Below are positions 47,455 through 57,868 of a stretch of 64,000 nucleotides of DNA, in pieces. The notes beneath the pieces were generated by a model. It ran no database searches, had not been told where the DNA came from, and saw only the letters and a list, made by a program, of their open reading frames with translations. Position 1 is the stretch's first letter; the number at the start of each line of letters is the position of its first letter. The translations under genes were made by a program, and so were the position numbers. The DNA is from VRUE01 sp035693025 (GTDB lineage: Bacteria; Actinomycetota; Thermoleophilia; Solirubrobacterales; 70-9): positions 16,219 to 80,218 of the forward strand of contig DASSHI010000040.1 in assembly GCA_035693025.1 (NCBI GenBank). Reading direction: 5' to 3'.

Positions 47455-48179
47455 CAGCGACCGCCCCCTTCGCGCCGGCCGCCGCCGCGTCCGCGTCCGC
47501 CGGCAGGAGGGCCCTGCGGCTCGCCGTCGCCGGGGATCTGGTCGGAGCGGAAGCCCTCGGGCATGACTTCGCCCTTGTTGATCCAGCATTTGACGCCGAT
47601 CCGCCCCGCGGTCGTGCGCGCCTCGAAGAAGCCGTAGTCGATGTTGGCGCGCAGCGTGTGCAACGGCACGCGCCCGTCGGAATAGCTTTCGGTCCGCGCC
47701 ATCTCCGAGCCGCCGAGACGGCCCGACACCTGCAGCTTCACGCCCTTGGCGCCGGAGCGCATCGCCGAGGTCAGAGCGCGTTTCATCGCGCGACGGAAGG
47801 CGACGCGGTTCTGCAGCTGCTCGGCGATCGATTGGGCAACCAGTTTGGCGTCGAGCTCGGGGCGCTTGACCTCGCGGATGTTCACTTTCACGGGCTTGCC
47901 GGTGAGCTTGTGGAGCTCCTTGCGCAGGGCGTCGACTTCGCTGCCCGACTTGCCGATGACGATCCCAGGGCGGGCGGTGTGGATGTCCACCGAGACTTCG
48001 CCGCGGCGCTCGATCGTGATGCTGGAGAGGCCGGCGTGGGCGAGTTTGCCTTCGATGTGGTCGCGGATCGCCAAATCCTCCGCGAGCACGTCGGCGAAGC
48101 CCTTCTCGTCGAACCAGTTGGATTTCCAGTCCTGGATGTAGCCGACGCGAAAGCCGCCGGGATGGATCTTCTGTCCCAT
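47454..48179 (-). CDS. rpsC: 30S ribosomal protein S3
   Basis: 241 aa. MGQKIHPGGFRVGYIQDWKSNWF, KH domain (GIVIGKSGSEVDALRKEL) and RTESYSDGRVPLHTLRANIDYG. C-terminus is Gly/Arg rich (GGRGRGGGRREGGGR). mRNA entry helicase protein with S4 and S5. Confidence 0.98.
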   Translation of the reverse strand: MGQKIHPGGFRVGYIQDWKSNWFDEKGFADVLAEDLAIRDHIEGKLAHAGLSSITIERRGEVSVDIHTARPGIVIGKSGSEVDALRKELHKLTGKPVKVNIREVKRPELDAKLVAQSIAEQLQNRVAFRRAMKRALTSAMRSGAKGVKLQVSGRLGGSEMARTESYSDGRVPLHTLRANIDYGFFEARTTAGRIGVKCWINKGEVMPEGFRSDQIPGDGEPQGPPAGGRGRGGGRREGGGR

Positions 48180-48183
48180 GGTC

Positions 48184-48750
48184 TTAGCTGTCCTCTTCCG
48201 GGCTCAAGGCCACGGCGATGTGGCTGGTTCGCTTGTTGATCGGGGTGGCCCGACCCAGCGCCCGCGGCCGGAAACGGCGCAGCGTCGGGCCTTCGTCGAC
48301 GGTGATCTCGGCCACCCGCATCTCGTCGGCGACGAGATCGTGGTTGTTCTCGGCGTTGGCCGCCGCCGACTCGATCAGCTTGCCGATGTCGTGCGCGGCG
48401 CCGCGGGGCGAGAACTGCAGCAGAGCCCGGGCCCGGTCGATCTGCAGGCCGCGTACCTGGTCGGCGACGAGGCGGGCCTTGCGCGGCGCCACCCGCACGT
48501 AGCGGGAGCTGGCGCGGACCAGGAGCGGCGCCGGCTTGGCTTTCGGTTTCTCTGCTTTCGGAGCGGTTTTTTTCGCAGTGGCTTTTTTCGCGCCCGCTTT
48601 TTTCGGCGCTTTTTTGCCAGCCTCTTTTTTCCCGGCTTTGGCTTTTTTCGTCGAGTCTTTTTTGGCAGCCGTTTTCTTGGCGGCGGCTTTTTCGCCCGAC
48701 GCTTTGCCCGTATCGGCTTTCTTCGTAGTTTTTTTCTTCTCGTCAGCCAT
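48184..48750 (-). CDS. rplV: 50S ribosomal protein L22 with Lys/Ala-rich N-terminal extension
   Basis: 188 aa against ~110-130 usual. The first ~72 residues are almost only Lys, Ala, Thr and Gly (TKKADTGKASGEKAAAKKTAAKK), like a histone H1-type tail. The core begins ASSRYVRVAPRKARLVADQVRG and ends LGRATPINKRTSHIAVAL. The tail may bind rRNA or DNA. L22 lines the exit tunnel. Confidence 0.96.
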   Translation of the reverse strand: MADEKKKTTKKADTGKASGEKAAAKKTAAKKDSTKKAKAGKKEAGKKAPKKAGAKKATAKKTAPKAEKPKAKPAPLLVRASSRYVRVAPRKARLVADQVRGLQIDRARALLQFSPRGAAHDIGKLIESAAANAENNHDLVADEMRVAEITVDEGPTLRRFRPRALGRATPINKRTSHIAVALSPEEDS

Positions 48751-48752
48751 CG

Positions 48753-49025
48753 CTATTCGCCCTTACCGGTGCCGGAGTGCGCGCGGAAGGTCCGCGTCGG
48801 CGCGAACTCTCCGAGCTTGTGGCCGACCATCGACTCCGAGATGAAGACCGGCACGTGCTTCTTGCCGTCGTGGACGGCGATCGTGTGGCCGACCATCTCA
48901 GGAAAGATCGTCGAGGTCCGCGACCACGTTTTGACCATCTGCTTCTGGCCGGAGTCGTTCATCGCCGAGATCCGCTTCATCAGCGCCGCTTCCACCCACG
49001 GCCCCTTTTTGGTCGAGCGTCCCAT
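48753..49025 (-). CDS. rpsS: 30S ribosomal protein S19
   Basis: 90 aa. MGRSTKKGPWVEAALMKRI, TWSRTSTIFPEMVGHTIAVHDGKKHVPVF and GHKLGEFAPTRTFRAH are standard. Head protein forming a complex with S13. Confidence 0.98.
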   Translation of the reverse strand: MGRSTKKGPWVEAALMKRISAMNDSGQKQMVKTWSRTSTIFPEMVGHTIAVHDGKKHVPVFISESMVGHKLGEFAPTRTFRAHSGTGKGE

Positions 49026-49028
49026 CCC

Positions 49029-49871
49029 TTACCTCTTCTTCTTCCCGCGGCGCCGGCCGCGCACGATGTAGCGGTCGGACCGCTTGCCCTTCTTGCGGGT
49101 GCGGTAGCCGAGCGTCGGCTTGCCCCACGGCGTCACCGGGTGGCCGCCGGGCGTGTGATGCGCCTCGCCGCCGCCATGCGGGTGGTCGACGGGGTTCATC
49201 GCCACGCCGCGCGTCTGCGGACGCTTGCCCTTGTGCCTGTTGCGCCCCGCCTTGCCGACCGTCATGTTCTGGTGCTCGGCGTTGGAGAGCTGGCCGACCG
49301 TGGCGCGGCACTCGGCGCGCACCATCCTCATCTCGGTCGAGGGCAGGCGGAGGGTGACCATCTCGCCCTCCTTGGCGACCAGCTGGATCGCGGTTCCGGC
49401 CGCGCGACCCATCTTGCCCCCCTGGCCTGCGGTCAGCTCGACGTTGTGGACGATCGTGCCGGTCGGCATCTCGCCCAGCGCCAGCGCGTGGCCCGGTTTG
49501 ATGTCGGCGCCCTCGCCCGACTGGACGGTGTCGCCGTCCTTGAGCCCGGCCGGGGCGAGGATGTAGCTCTTCTCGCCGTCGGCGTAATGGATCAGGGCGA
49601 TGTAGCAGCTGCGGTTGGGGTCGTACTCGATGCTGGCGACCTTGGCCGGCACGCCGTCCTTGCGCCGCTTGAAGTCGATCTTGCGGTAGCGCCGCTTGGC
49701 GCCGCCGCCGCGGTGGCGCGCGGTGACGCGGCCGTTGGCGTTGCGCCCGCCGCTCTTGCGCAGACCCTCGGTCAGCTTGCGCTCCGGCTCGGTCGCGGTC
49801 AGCTGCTCGCGCAGCGGGTAGGTCGCAAAGCGGCGCCCGGGGCTCGTCGGTTTGGTTTTCCGGTTCGGCAT
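49029..49871 (-). CDS. rplB: 50S ribosomal protein L2
   Basis: 280 aa. GRNANGRVTARHRGGGAKRRYR, YADGEKSYILAP, and the C-terminal RGVAMNPVDHPHGGGEAHHTPGG (peptidyl-transferase-adjacent His) are conserved. Ends in a basic RRRGKKKR tail. Confidence 0.98.
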   Translation of the reverse strand: MPNRKTKPTSPGRRFATYPLREQLTATEPERKLTEGLRKSGGRNANGRVTARHRGGGAKRRYRKIDFKRRKDGVPAKVASIEYDPNRSCYIALIHYADGEKSYILAPAGLKDGDTVQSGEGADIKPGHALALGEMPTGTIVHNVELTAGQGGKMGRAAGTAIQLVAKEGEMVTLRLPSTEMRMVRAECRATVGQLSNAEHQNMTVGKAGRNRHKGKRPQTRGVAMNPVDHPHGGGEAHHTPGGHPVTPWGKPTLGYRTRKKGKRSDRYIVRGRRRGKKKR

Positions 49872-49879
49872 CTCTCTCC

Positions 49880-50173
49880 CTATGCAGTCTCGGCGCCTTC
49901 GAACAGCTCGATCCGCTCGCCCGGCATCAGCTGGACGATCGCCTTCTTCCAGGCGCGCGTCCGCCCTTTGCTCAAGCCGCGGCGCTTCGGCTTGGCCCGC
50001 ACCTTCGAGGTGCGCACCTCGGCCACGGCCACGCCGAAGATCTCTTCGACCGCCTTGGCGATCTGCGTCTTGTGGGCGCGATCGTTGACGCGGAACGTGT
50101 ACTTGCCTTCGCCGATCAGCGCGTAGCTCTTCTCGGAGACGACCGGGCGGACGATCACGTTGCGAGCATCCAT
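49880..50173 (-). CDS. rplW: 50S ribosomal protein L23
   Basis: 97 aa from ATG 50173, which shares one base with the rplD stop (TGATG). VIVRPVVSEKSYALIGEGKYTFRV and KAVEEIFGVAVAEVRTSKV match L23. The longer open frame upstream lies inside rplD. Confidence 0.97.
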   Translation of the reverse strand: MDARNVIVRPVVSEKSYALIGEGKYTFRVNDRAHKTQIAKAVEEIFGVAVAEVRTSKVRAKPKRRGLSKGRTRAWKKAIVQLMPGERIELFEGAETA

Positions 50174-50784
50174 CAGGAGAGCCTCCCCTTCAGTGTCTCC
50201 AGCGCCTTCTCGGATATGACGAGCGAGGCGGCGCCGATCACGTCGGCGACGCCGATCGCGCCGACCTCGACGACCGTGACGCGGGCGATGTTGCGGAAGC
50301 TCTTCAGCGCGCCGGTCTCCTCGCCGTCGATCACGAGCAGGGTCGGACGCTTGGCGCCCCATTTCTCCAGCGCCTGCGCGGCGGCCTTGGTCGAAGGCGT
50401 CTCGAACGAGGCAACGTCGAGCATCGCGACGCTGTCGCGTTCGGCGTGGACCGAGAGCGCGGCGCGCATCGCCTTGCGACGGGCCTTGCGGTTGACCTTG
50501 ACCGTGTAGTGGCGTGGCTTGGGGCCGAAGGCGACACCGCCGCCGAAGCGGTTGGGCACGCCGAGCGTGCCGGCGCGGGCGCGGCCGGTGCCCTTCTGCC
50601 GCCAGGCCTTGGCGGTGGTGAAGGCGACCTCGCCGCGGGTCAGCGTCGAAGCGGTGCCACGGCGGCGCGAAGCGAGGTCGGCACGCGCCGTCTCGTGCAC
50701 CAGCGAGTGATGGAAGGGCTCGCTGAAGAGCTCCTGCGGCAGGTCGGCCTTCGTGGATTTGCCGAGCACGGTCGCTTTAGCCAT
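50173..50784 (-). CDS. rplD: 50S ribosomal protein L4
   Basis: 203 aa. TRGEVAFTTAKAWRQKGTGRARAGTLGVPNRFGGGVAFGPKPRHY is the tunnel-loop region. In Escherichia coli L4 also represses the S10 operon. Overlaps rplC by eight bases. Confidence 0.98.
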   Translation of the reverse strand: MAKATVLGKSTKADLPQELFSEPFHHSLVHETARADLASRRRGTASTLTRGEVAFTTAKAWRQKGTGRARAGTLGVPNRFGGGVAFGPKPRHYTVKVNRKARRKAMRAALSVHAERDSVAMLDVASFETPSTKAAAQALEKWGAKRPTLLVIDGEETGALKSFRNIARVTVVEVGAIGVADVIGAASLVISEKALETLKGRLS

Positions 50785-51412
50785 CGGTCCTCACCTCGAT
50801 CAGAGCATTGCGAGAGCCGGGAACCGAGCCCCTGAGCAGCAGCAGGTTGCGCTCGGCGTCCACCTCGGCGACTTCGAGGCCGCGCTGGGTGGTGCGCTTG
50901 TTGCCCATCTGCCCGGGCATCCGCTGGCCTTTGAAGACGCGGCCGGGGAAAGCGCTGGCGCCGATCGAGCCGGGCGCCCTGACGTTGTGGGAGCCGTGGC
51001 TGACCGGGCCGCGACTGAAGTTGTGGCGCTTGATCCCGCCCTGGAAGCCCTTGCCGATCGAGGTGCCGGAGACTTTCACCCGCTGGCCGGCCTCGAAAGC
51101 GGCGACGGTGACGTCGTCCCCGACCTTGGGGCCCTCGCCATCCTCGGCGCCGAGATCCTCGTCGCGGAACTCGACCAGGTGGCGCATCGGCGGCGCGCCC
51201 GCCTTCTTCAGGTGGCCGAGCTCGGGCTTGCTCAGCTTGCCCTCCTTGACCTCGTCGAAAGCGAGCTGCACGGCGGCGTAGCCGTCGCGCTCGGCGTCGC
51301 GGACCGCGGTCACCTTGCAGGGGCCGGCCTCGATCACCGTCACCGGCACGACCTCGCCGCCCTCGCGGAAGACCTGGGTCATGCCGAGCTTCTTGCCGAG
51401 GATCGCCGCCAT
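50777..51412 (-). CDS. rplC: 50S ribosomal protein L3
   Basis: 211 aa. ILGKKLGMTQVFREGGEVVPVTVIEAGPC and GTSIGKGFQGGIKRHNFSRGPVSHGSHNVRAPGSIG, including the extended loop reaching the peptidyl-transferase centre. Contains a short insertion (EDLGAEDGEGPK) typical of actinobacteria. Confidence 0.98.
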   Translation of the reverse strand: MAAILGKKLGMTQVFREGGEVVPVTVIEAGPCKVTAVRDAERDGYAAVQLAFDEVKEGKLSKPELGHLKKAGAPPMRHLVEFRDEDLGAEDGEGPKVGDDVTVAAFEAGQRVKVSGTSIGKGFQGGIKRHNFSRGPVSHGSHNVRAPGSIGASAFPGRVFKGQRMPGQMGNKRTTQRGLEVAEVDAERNLLLLRGSVPGSRNALIEVRTDG

Positions 51413-51419
51413 ACCAGTC

Positions 51420-51740
51420 CTAGAGGCGGATCTCGATGTCGACGCCGGCCGGCAGCGAGTCGAGCCGCTGCAGCGAGTCGACCGTTTTCGGGGAAGGCTG
51501 GAGGATGTCGATCAGCCGCTTGTGGGTGCGGATCTCGAAGTGCTCGCGCGAGTCCTTGTCCTTGAACGGGGACTTGATCACGCAGTAGACGTTTTTCTCG
51601 GTTGGGAGCGGCACCGGGCCGGACACGCTGGCGCCGGTGCGCTCCGCCGTCTCGACGATCTCGCGGGCAGCCCGATCTATGGCGTCGTGGTCGTACGCCT
51701 TGAGTCGGATTCGGATTTTTTGAGCCGCGATAGTCGCCAC
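51420..51740 (-). CDS. rpsJ: 30S ribosomal protein S10
   Basis: 106 aa. QKIRIRLKAYDHDAIDRAAREIVETAERTGA, GPVPLPTEKNVYCVIKSPFKDKDSREHFEIRTHKR. First gene of the S10 operon, 153 bases after the tuf stop, with strong palindromes in its leader. Confidence 0.98.
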   Translation of the reverse strand: MATIAAQKIRIRLKAYDHDAIDRAAREIVETAERTGASVSGPVPLPTEKNVYCVIKSPFKDKDSREHFEIRTHKRLIDILQPSPKTVDSLQRLDSLPAGVDIEIRL

Positions 51741-51785
51741 GGTGCCTGTTTCTTCCTTTTTCTTCTGCGCGTTCTTACCGCGCCG

Positions 51786-51821
51786 AAGGGGCGCCGCCCC
51801 TTGGTGGTGGGGCGCCGCCCC
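51786..51821. repeat. twin GC palindromes in the rpsJ leader
   Basis: GGGGCGCCGCCCC occurs at 51788-51800 and again at 51809-51821, each self-complementary around a central base; the first extends to AAGGGGCG C CGCCCCTT (51786-51802). They could fold as two small hairpins or pair with each other, which would suit S10-operon leader attenuation. Confidence 0.5.
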
Positions 51822-51860
51822 CGGTCGTATGTCTCTTTGAATTTCCTCGCCGCGAGAGCG

Positions 51861-51887
51861 ACGAAAGCGGGCGGAGCCCGCCCTTTT
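51861..51887 (-). terminator. probable intrinsic terminator after tuf
   Basis: On the minus strand, AAAAGG is followed by stem GCGGGC-TCC-GCCCGC (51881-51867) and then TTTC. It begins ~10 bases after the tuf stop and would end or attenuate tuf transcription before rpsJ. The T-tract is short; the opposite strand has CCTTTT, so it could work in both directions. Confidence 0.6.
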
Positions 51888-51893
51888 GTCGGG

Positions 51894-53078
<1,185 letters not shown>

Positions 53079-53155
53079 CTGCTCTCCGTTCTACCTTTCT
53101 AAGTTGGGAACTTGCTTCTTTTATCTGCGGGCGAACCTGGAAAATATAGCCAGAT
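53079..53155 (-). promoter_or_regulatory. AT-rich fusA-tuf gap, possible tuf promoter
   Basis: The gap is clearly AT richer than its flanks. On the minus strand it contains TATATTT, a short palindrome AAGTT-CCC-AACTT and CGGAGAG as Shine-Dalgarno for tuf. No convincing -35 was found, so the promoter is only a suggestion. Confidence 0.35.
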
Positions 53156-55267
<2,112 letters not shown>

Positions 55268-55291
55268 GGTCTCAAGTGTGGGGGTTGCGCT

Positions 55292-56293
55292 GTGAAGTGG
55301 GAACGAGACAAATCTAAGAGGTCGAGGCCTTCCCGCGAAAGCCGCCGGGATCGGCGCATGAAAAAGGCCCTGGCGGGCCCGGCGAAGCGAACTGCAAAAG
55401 AGAAGCCTGAGCGACGCGCGATGATAGCAGCGGTTGGGCCTCGCATCAGGAAGGCGACCGCCAGGTTGGACCGTGGGGCCGATCGGGCGCTGCAGCGCGC
55501 GGCGGGGCCGCTCGTGCGAGCAGGCCGCACTGCCGCCAGGGCGGGCGTTCGGGCCGTCGCTCGCCTGCGACCGCTGGCCGTGCTGCTCTTCCGCGGCCTC
55601 TTCCTGGTCGAACGCCTGCTGCTGCGCACTCTCGCCGCAAGCGTGCGGCTCGCGACCCGGCTCAGCGCCGTGCTCACCCCGAGGCGGGCGATCTGCCTGG
55701 CCATCGTCGCCGCTGCGGGCTGTCTGGTCGCCGCCCAGTTCGTCGACTACCGCGCGATCGAGATCGGCCAGGAAGGCTATGCCGGGCTGCCGGCTGCGAG
55801 CGCCCCCACGGTGGCCGCCGAAACGGCCGGCCAGGCACACACCTACCTGCTGATCCCCGTGGCGCTGCTCGCAGCGATCCTCGCTGTGGTCGCGGCGCGC
55901 AACGAGCGCCGCCGCGGGCTGGGGCGGGTCATCCTCGCCCTGGGCCTGCTCAGCCTCGCGGTGATCCTCCTCGTCGATCGTCCGGCGGGGCTCGACGTCG
56001 GCTCCGAAGCGTCGCGCTTCTCCGCCGCGAAGGCCGTGCTCGACGACGGCTTCTACGCCGAGGTCGCCGCCGCGGCCGGCCTGATCCTGGGGGGAGCGCT
56101 GCTCGTTGCAGCCCCAAAGGCGGCGGCCCGCTACCATGCGCGGCCGTGCCGAACACGAACCAACTCATTCGCAAGGGCCGCAAGCGCCCTAAGAAGAAGA
56201 CGACGACGCCGGGCCTCAAGTCGGGCCAAGGGAACAAGAAGAGGGTCGCGGCGCCGCAACGGCGCGGTGTCTGCACCCGCGTCGCCACGGTGA
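55292..56293 (+). CDS. membrane protein of unknown function overlapping rpsL
   Basis: Up to 333 aa from GTG 55292; ATG 55358 and ATG 55421 are alternatives. Basic Arg/Lys-rich N-terminus, then about three to four hydrophobic segments (AICLAIVAAAGCLVAAQF, YLLIPVALLAAILAVVA, VILALGLLSLAVILLV, AAAAGLILGGALLVAAP). The last ~50 codons read through the first 148 bases of rpsL in another frame and give an Arg-rich tail. No family recognised. It lies only 25 bases from the divergent fusA start, so its 5' part must also hold the fusA promoter. Confidence 0.55.
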   Translation: MKWERDKSKRSRPSRESRRDRRMKKALAGPAKRTAKEKPERRAMIAAVGPRIRKATARLDRGADRALQRAAGPLVRAGRTAARAGVRAVARLRPLAVLLFRGLFLVERLLLRTLAASVRLATRLSAVLTPRRAICLAIVAAAGCLVAAQFVDYRAIEIGQEGYAGLPAASAPTVAAETAGQAHTYLLIPVALLAAILAVVAARNERRRGLGRVILALGLLSLAVILLVDRPAGLDVGSEASRFSAAKAVLDDGFYAEVAAAAGLILGGALLVAAPKAAARYHARPCRTRTNSFARAASALRRRRRRRASSRAKGTRRGSRRRNGAVSAPASPR

Positions 56294-56541
56294 CGCCGAA
56301 GAAGCCGAACTCGGCTCTGCGCAAGATCGCCCGTGTACGCCTCACCAACGGGATGGAGGTCACCACCTACATCCCCGGCGAGGGCCACAACCTGCAGGAG
56401 CACTCGGTGGTCCTGGTTCGCGGCGGCCGGGTCAAGGATCTGCCGGGCGTCCGCTACAAGGTCGTCCGCGGCACGCTCGACGCAGCCGGGGTCTCCGACC
56501 GCAAGCAGGCCCGTTCCCGCTACGGCGTCAAGGCCTCCTGA
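56146..56541 (+). CDS. rpsL: 30S ribosomal protein S12
   Basis: 131 aa, GTG start with no clear Shine-Dalgarno. TPKKPNSALRKIARVRLTNG and EGHNLQEHSVVLVRGGRVKDLPGVRYKVVRG are the decoding-centre loops; both Lys residues that mutate in streptomycin resistance (in TPKKP and VKDLP) are wild type. It is on the opposite strand from rpoC and fusA, between which it normally lies in the same direction. Confidence 0.98.
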   Translation: MPNTNQLIRKGRKRPKKKTTTPGLKSGQGNKKRVAAPQRRGVCTRVATVTPKKPNSALRKIARVRLTNGMEVTTYIPGEGHNLQEHSVVLVRGGRVKDLPGVRYKVVRGTLDAAGVSDRKQARSRYGVKAS

Positions 56542-56545
56542 GCAG

Positions 56546-57016
56546 ATGCCGCGCCGCTCCGCCGCAACCATCCGTCCGGTCGAACCCGACGCCCGCTTCC
56601 GCAACCGACTCGTCCAGCAGCTGATCAACAAGGTGATGAGCGACGGCAAGAAGTCGCTCGCCGAGCGGATCGTCTACGACGCGCTGGCGATCGTCGCCGA
56701 GCGCTCCAACGAGGACCCGGTCGAGACGCTCGAGGCGGCGATCAAACAGCTGACGCCCGTGCTCGAGGTGCGCTCCCGCCGCGTCGGTGGCGCCACCTAC
56801 CAGGTCCCGGTCGAGGTTCCCGCCCGCCGCGCCCGCACGCTTGCCGTCCGTTGGCTGATCGACTTCGCCCGCAACCGCCGCGAGTACTCGATGTCGGAGC
56901 GCCTGGCCAGTGAAATCCTCGACTCCGTGCAGCAGCAGGGCGGGGCCTGGAAGCGCAAGGACGACATCTACCGCATGGCCCAGGCCAACAAGGCGTTTGC
57001 GCATTACCGTTGGTAG
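56546..57016 (+). CDS. rpsG: 30S ribosomal protein S7
   Basis: 156 aa. DARFRNRLVQQLINKVMSDGKKSLAERIVYDAL, VEVRSRRVGGATYQVPVEV and AHYRW C-terminus. Initiates assembly of the 30S head. Follows rpsL by four bases; fusA, the usual next gene, is instead divergent and ~0.9 kb away. Confidence 0.98.
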   Translation: MPRRSAATIRPVEPDARFRNRLVQQLINKVMSDGKKSLAERIVYDALAIVAERSNEDPVETLEAAIKQLTPVLEVRSRRVGGATYQVPVEVPARRARTLAVRWLIDFARNRREYSMSERLASEILDSVQQQGGAWKRKDDIYRMAQANKAFAHYRW

Positions 57017-57029
57017 CTAGCCTGGCTGC

Positions 57030-57506
57030 ATGAGCCGGCCGATCCTCGCCGTCGACGTCGACGGCGTCATCTCCCTCTTCGGCTTCGACGAGCCACCGGA
57101 CAAATCGGAGGCCAGGTTCGAGCTGGTTGACGGGATGGTGCATTGCATCTCGCTCACGGCGGGAGAGCGGTTGAAGCGCTTGGGCGAGGCCTACGACCTG
57201 GTCTGGGCGACGGGCTGGGAGGACAAAGCGAACGACTACCTGCCCAACATGCTCGGCATCCCCGAGCTGCCCTTTCTCAGCTTCGACGGGGCCGCCCGCT
57301 TCGGCTCCGCCCACTGGAAGCTGGGGCCGCTCGACGAGTACGGCGAGGGGCGGGCGCTGGCCTGGATCGACGACAGCTTCGACGAGAGCTGCTACGAGTG
57401 GGCCAGGCAGCGTGAAGAGCCCACCCTGCTGGTCCCGACCGAGTCCCACCTCGGCCTCGAGGAGGTTCAGGTGGAAGCCCTGACGGTCTGGGCTCAGGGG
57501 CTCTGA
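57030..57506 (+). CDS. HAD-like hydrolase family protein
   Basis: 158 aa. PILAVDVDGVISLFGF is HAD motif I (DxD), VWATGWEDKANDYLPNMLGI a second conserved block, and ALAWIDDSFDESCYEWA the acidic motif IV, as in small HAD proteins of actinobacteria. Probably a phosphatase of unknown substrate. Thirteen bases after rpsG, so co-transcription is likely. Confidence 0.8.
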   Translation: MSRPILAVDVDGVISLFGFDEPPDKSEARFELVDGMVHCISLTAGERLKRLGEAYDLVWATGWEDKANDYLPNMLGIPELPFLSFDGAARFGSAHWKLGPLDEYGEGRALAWIDDSFDESCYEWARQREEPTLLVPTESHLGLEEVQVEALTVWAQGL

Positions 57507-57536
57507 CCGGCAAGTAGCCCTTTACACTGGTTCACG

Positions 57537-57860
57537 ATGGACGGCCTCCTGCCAATCTTCTTCCTGCTGGTCGTACTGAAGATCCCGGTGCTCGGCGCCC
57601 TCTGGCTGGTCTGGTGGGCAAGCAGGGAACCTGAGACCGAAGACGACAGCGCAGAGGACACGGGCAACGGCTTCAACCGCTGGCGCCCCCAGCCTCGCCC
57701 GCGCGGTCCCCATCATCTGCCCGGTGGCGGCGCGGCGAGCAGGGGTCGGGGTGTCCCCCCGCCGGAACCCGCGCCGGCACTTTCTCAAGGGCGCCAACGT
57801 GGTGCTGCTCACAAGTTCCGTCGGAGGGACACCCCGACCCCTGCCACCAGGCGACCCTGA
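57537..57860 (+). CDS. small membrane protein whose 3' half is a palindromic element
   Basis: 107 aa. One N-terminal helix (LLPIFFLLVVLKIPVLGALWLVWWAS), then an acidic patch and an Arg/Pro/Gly-rich tail. From about codon 63 on, the reading frame is made of the palindrome at 57723-57849, so the tail is likely a recent addition. Function unknown. Confidence 0.6.
   Translation: MDGLLPIFFLLVVLKIPVLGALWLVWWASREPETEDDSAEDTGNGFNRWRPQPRPRGPHHLPGGGAASRGRGVPPPEPAPALSQGRQRGAAHKFRRRDTPTPATRRP
57723..57849. repeat. palindromic element (family B, copy 1)
   Basis: Arms 57740-57768 and 57815-57843 pair at 27 of 29 positions (mismatches at 57758/57825 and 57762/57821); an outer GGTGG/CCACC pair adds five more. 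Arm features: GGGGTCGGGGTGTCCC then CGGAAC. Its interior GCTCACAAGTTCCG recurs, in reverse complement, in the element at 59339-59419. Placed at the tail-to-tail junction with the flavin monooxygenase gene. Confidence 0.87.
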
Positions 57861-57868
57861 GCGGCGGC

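Noticed and set aside
57740..57843. Insertion sequence ends around the flavin monooxygenase.
   Set aside because: No transposase and no target-site duplication; the palindromes are single hairpins rather than terminal repeats of one element.
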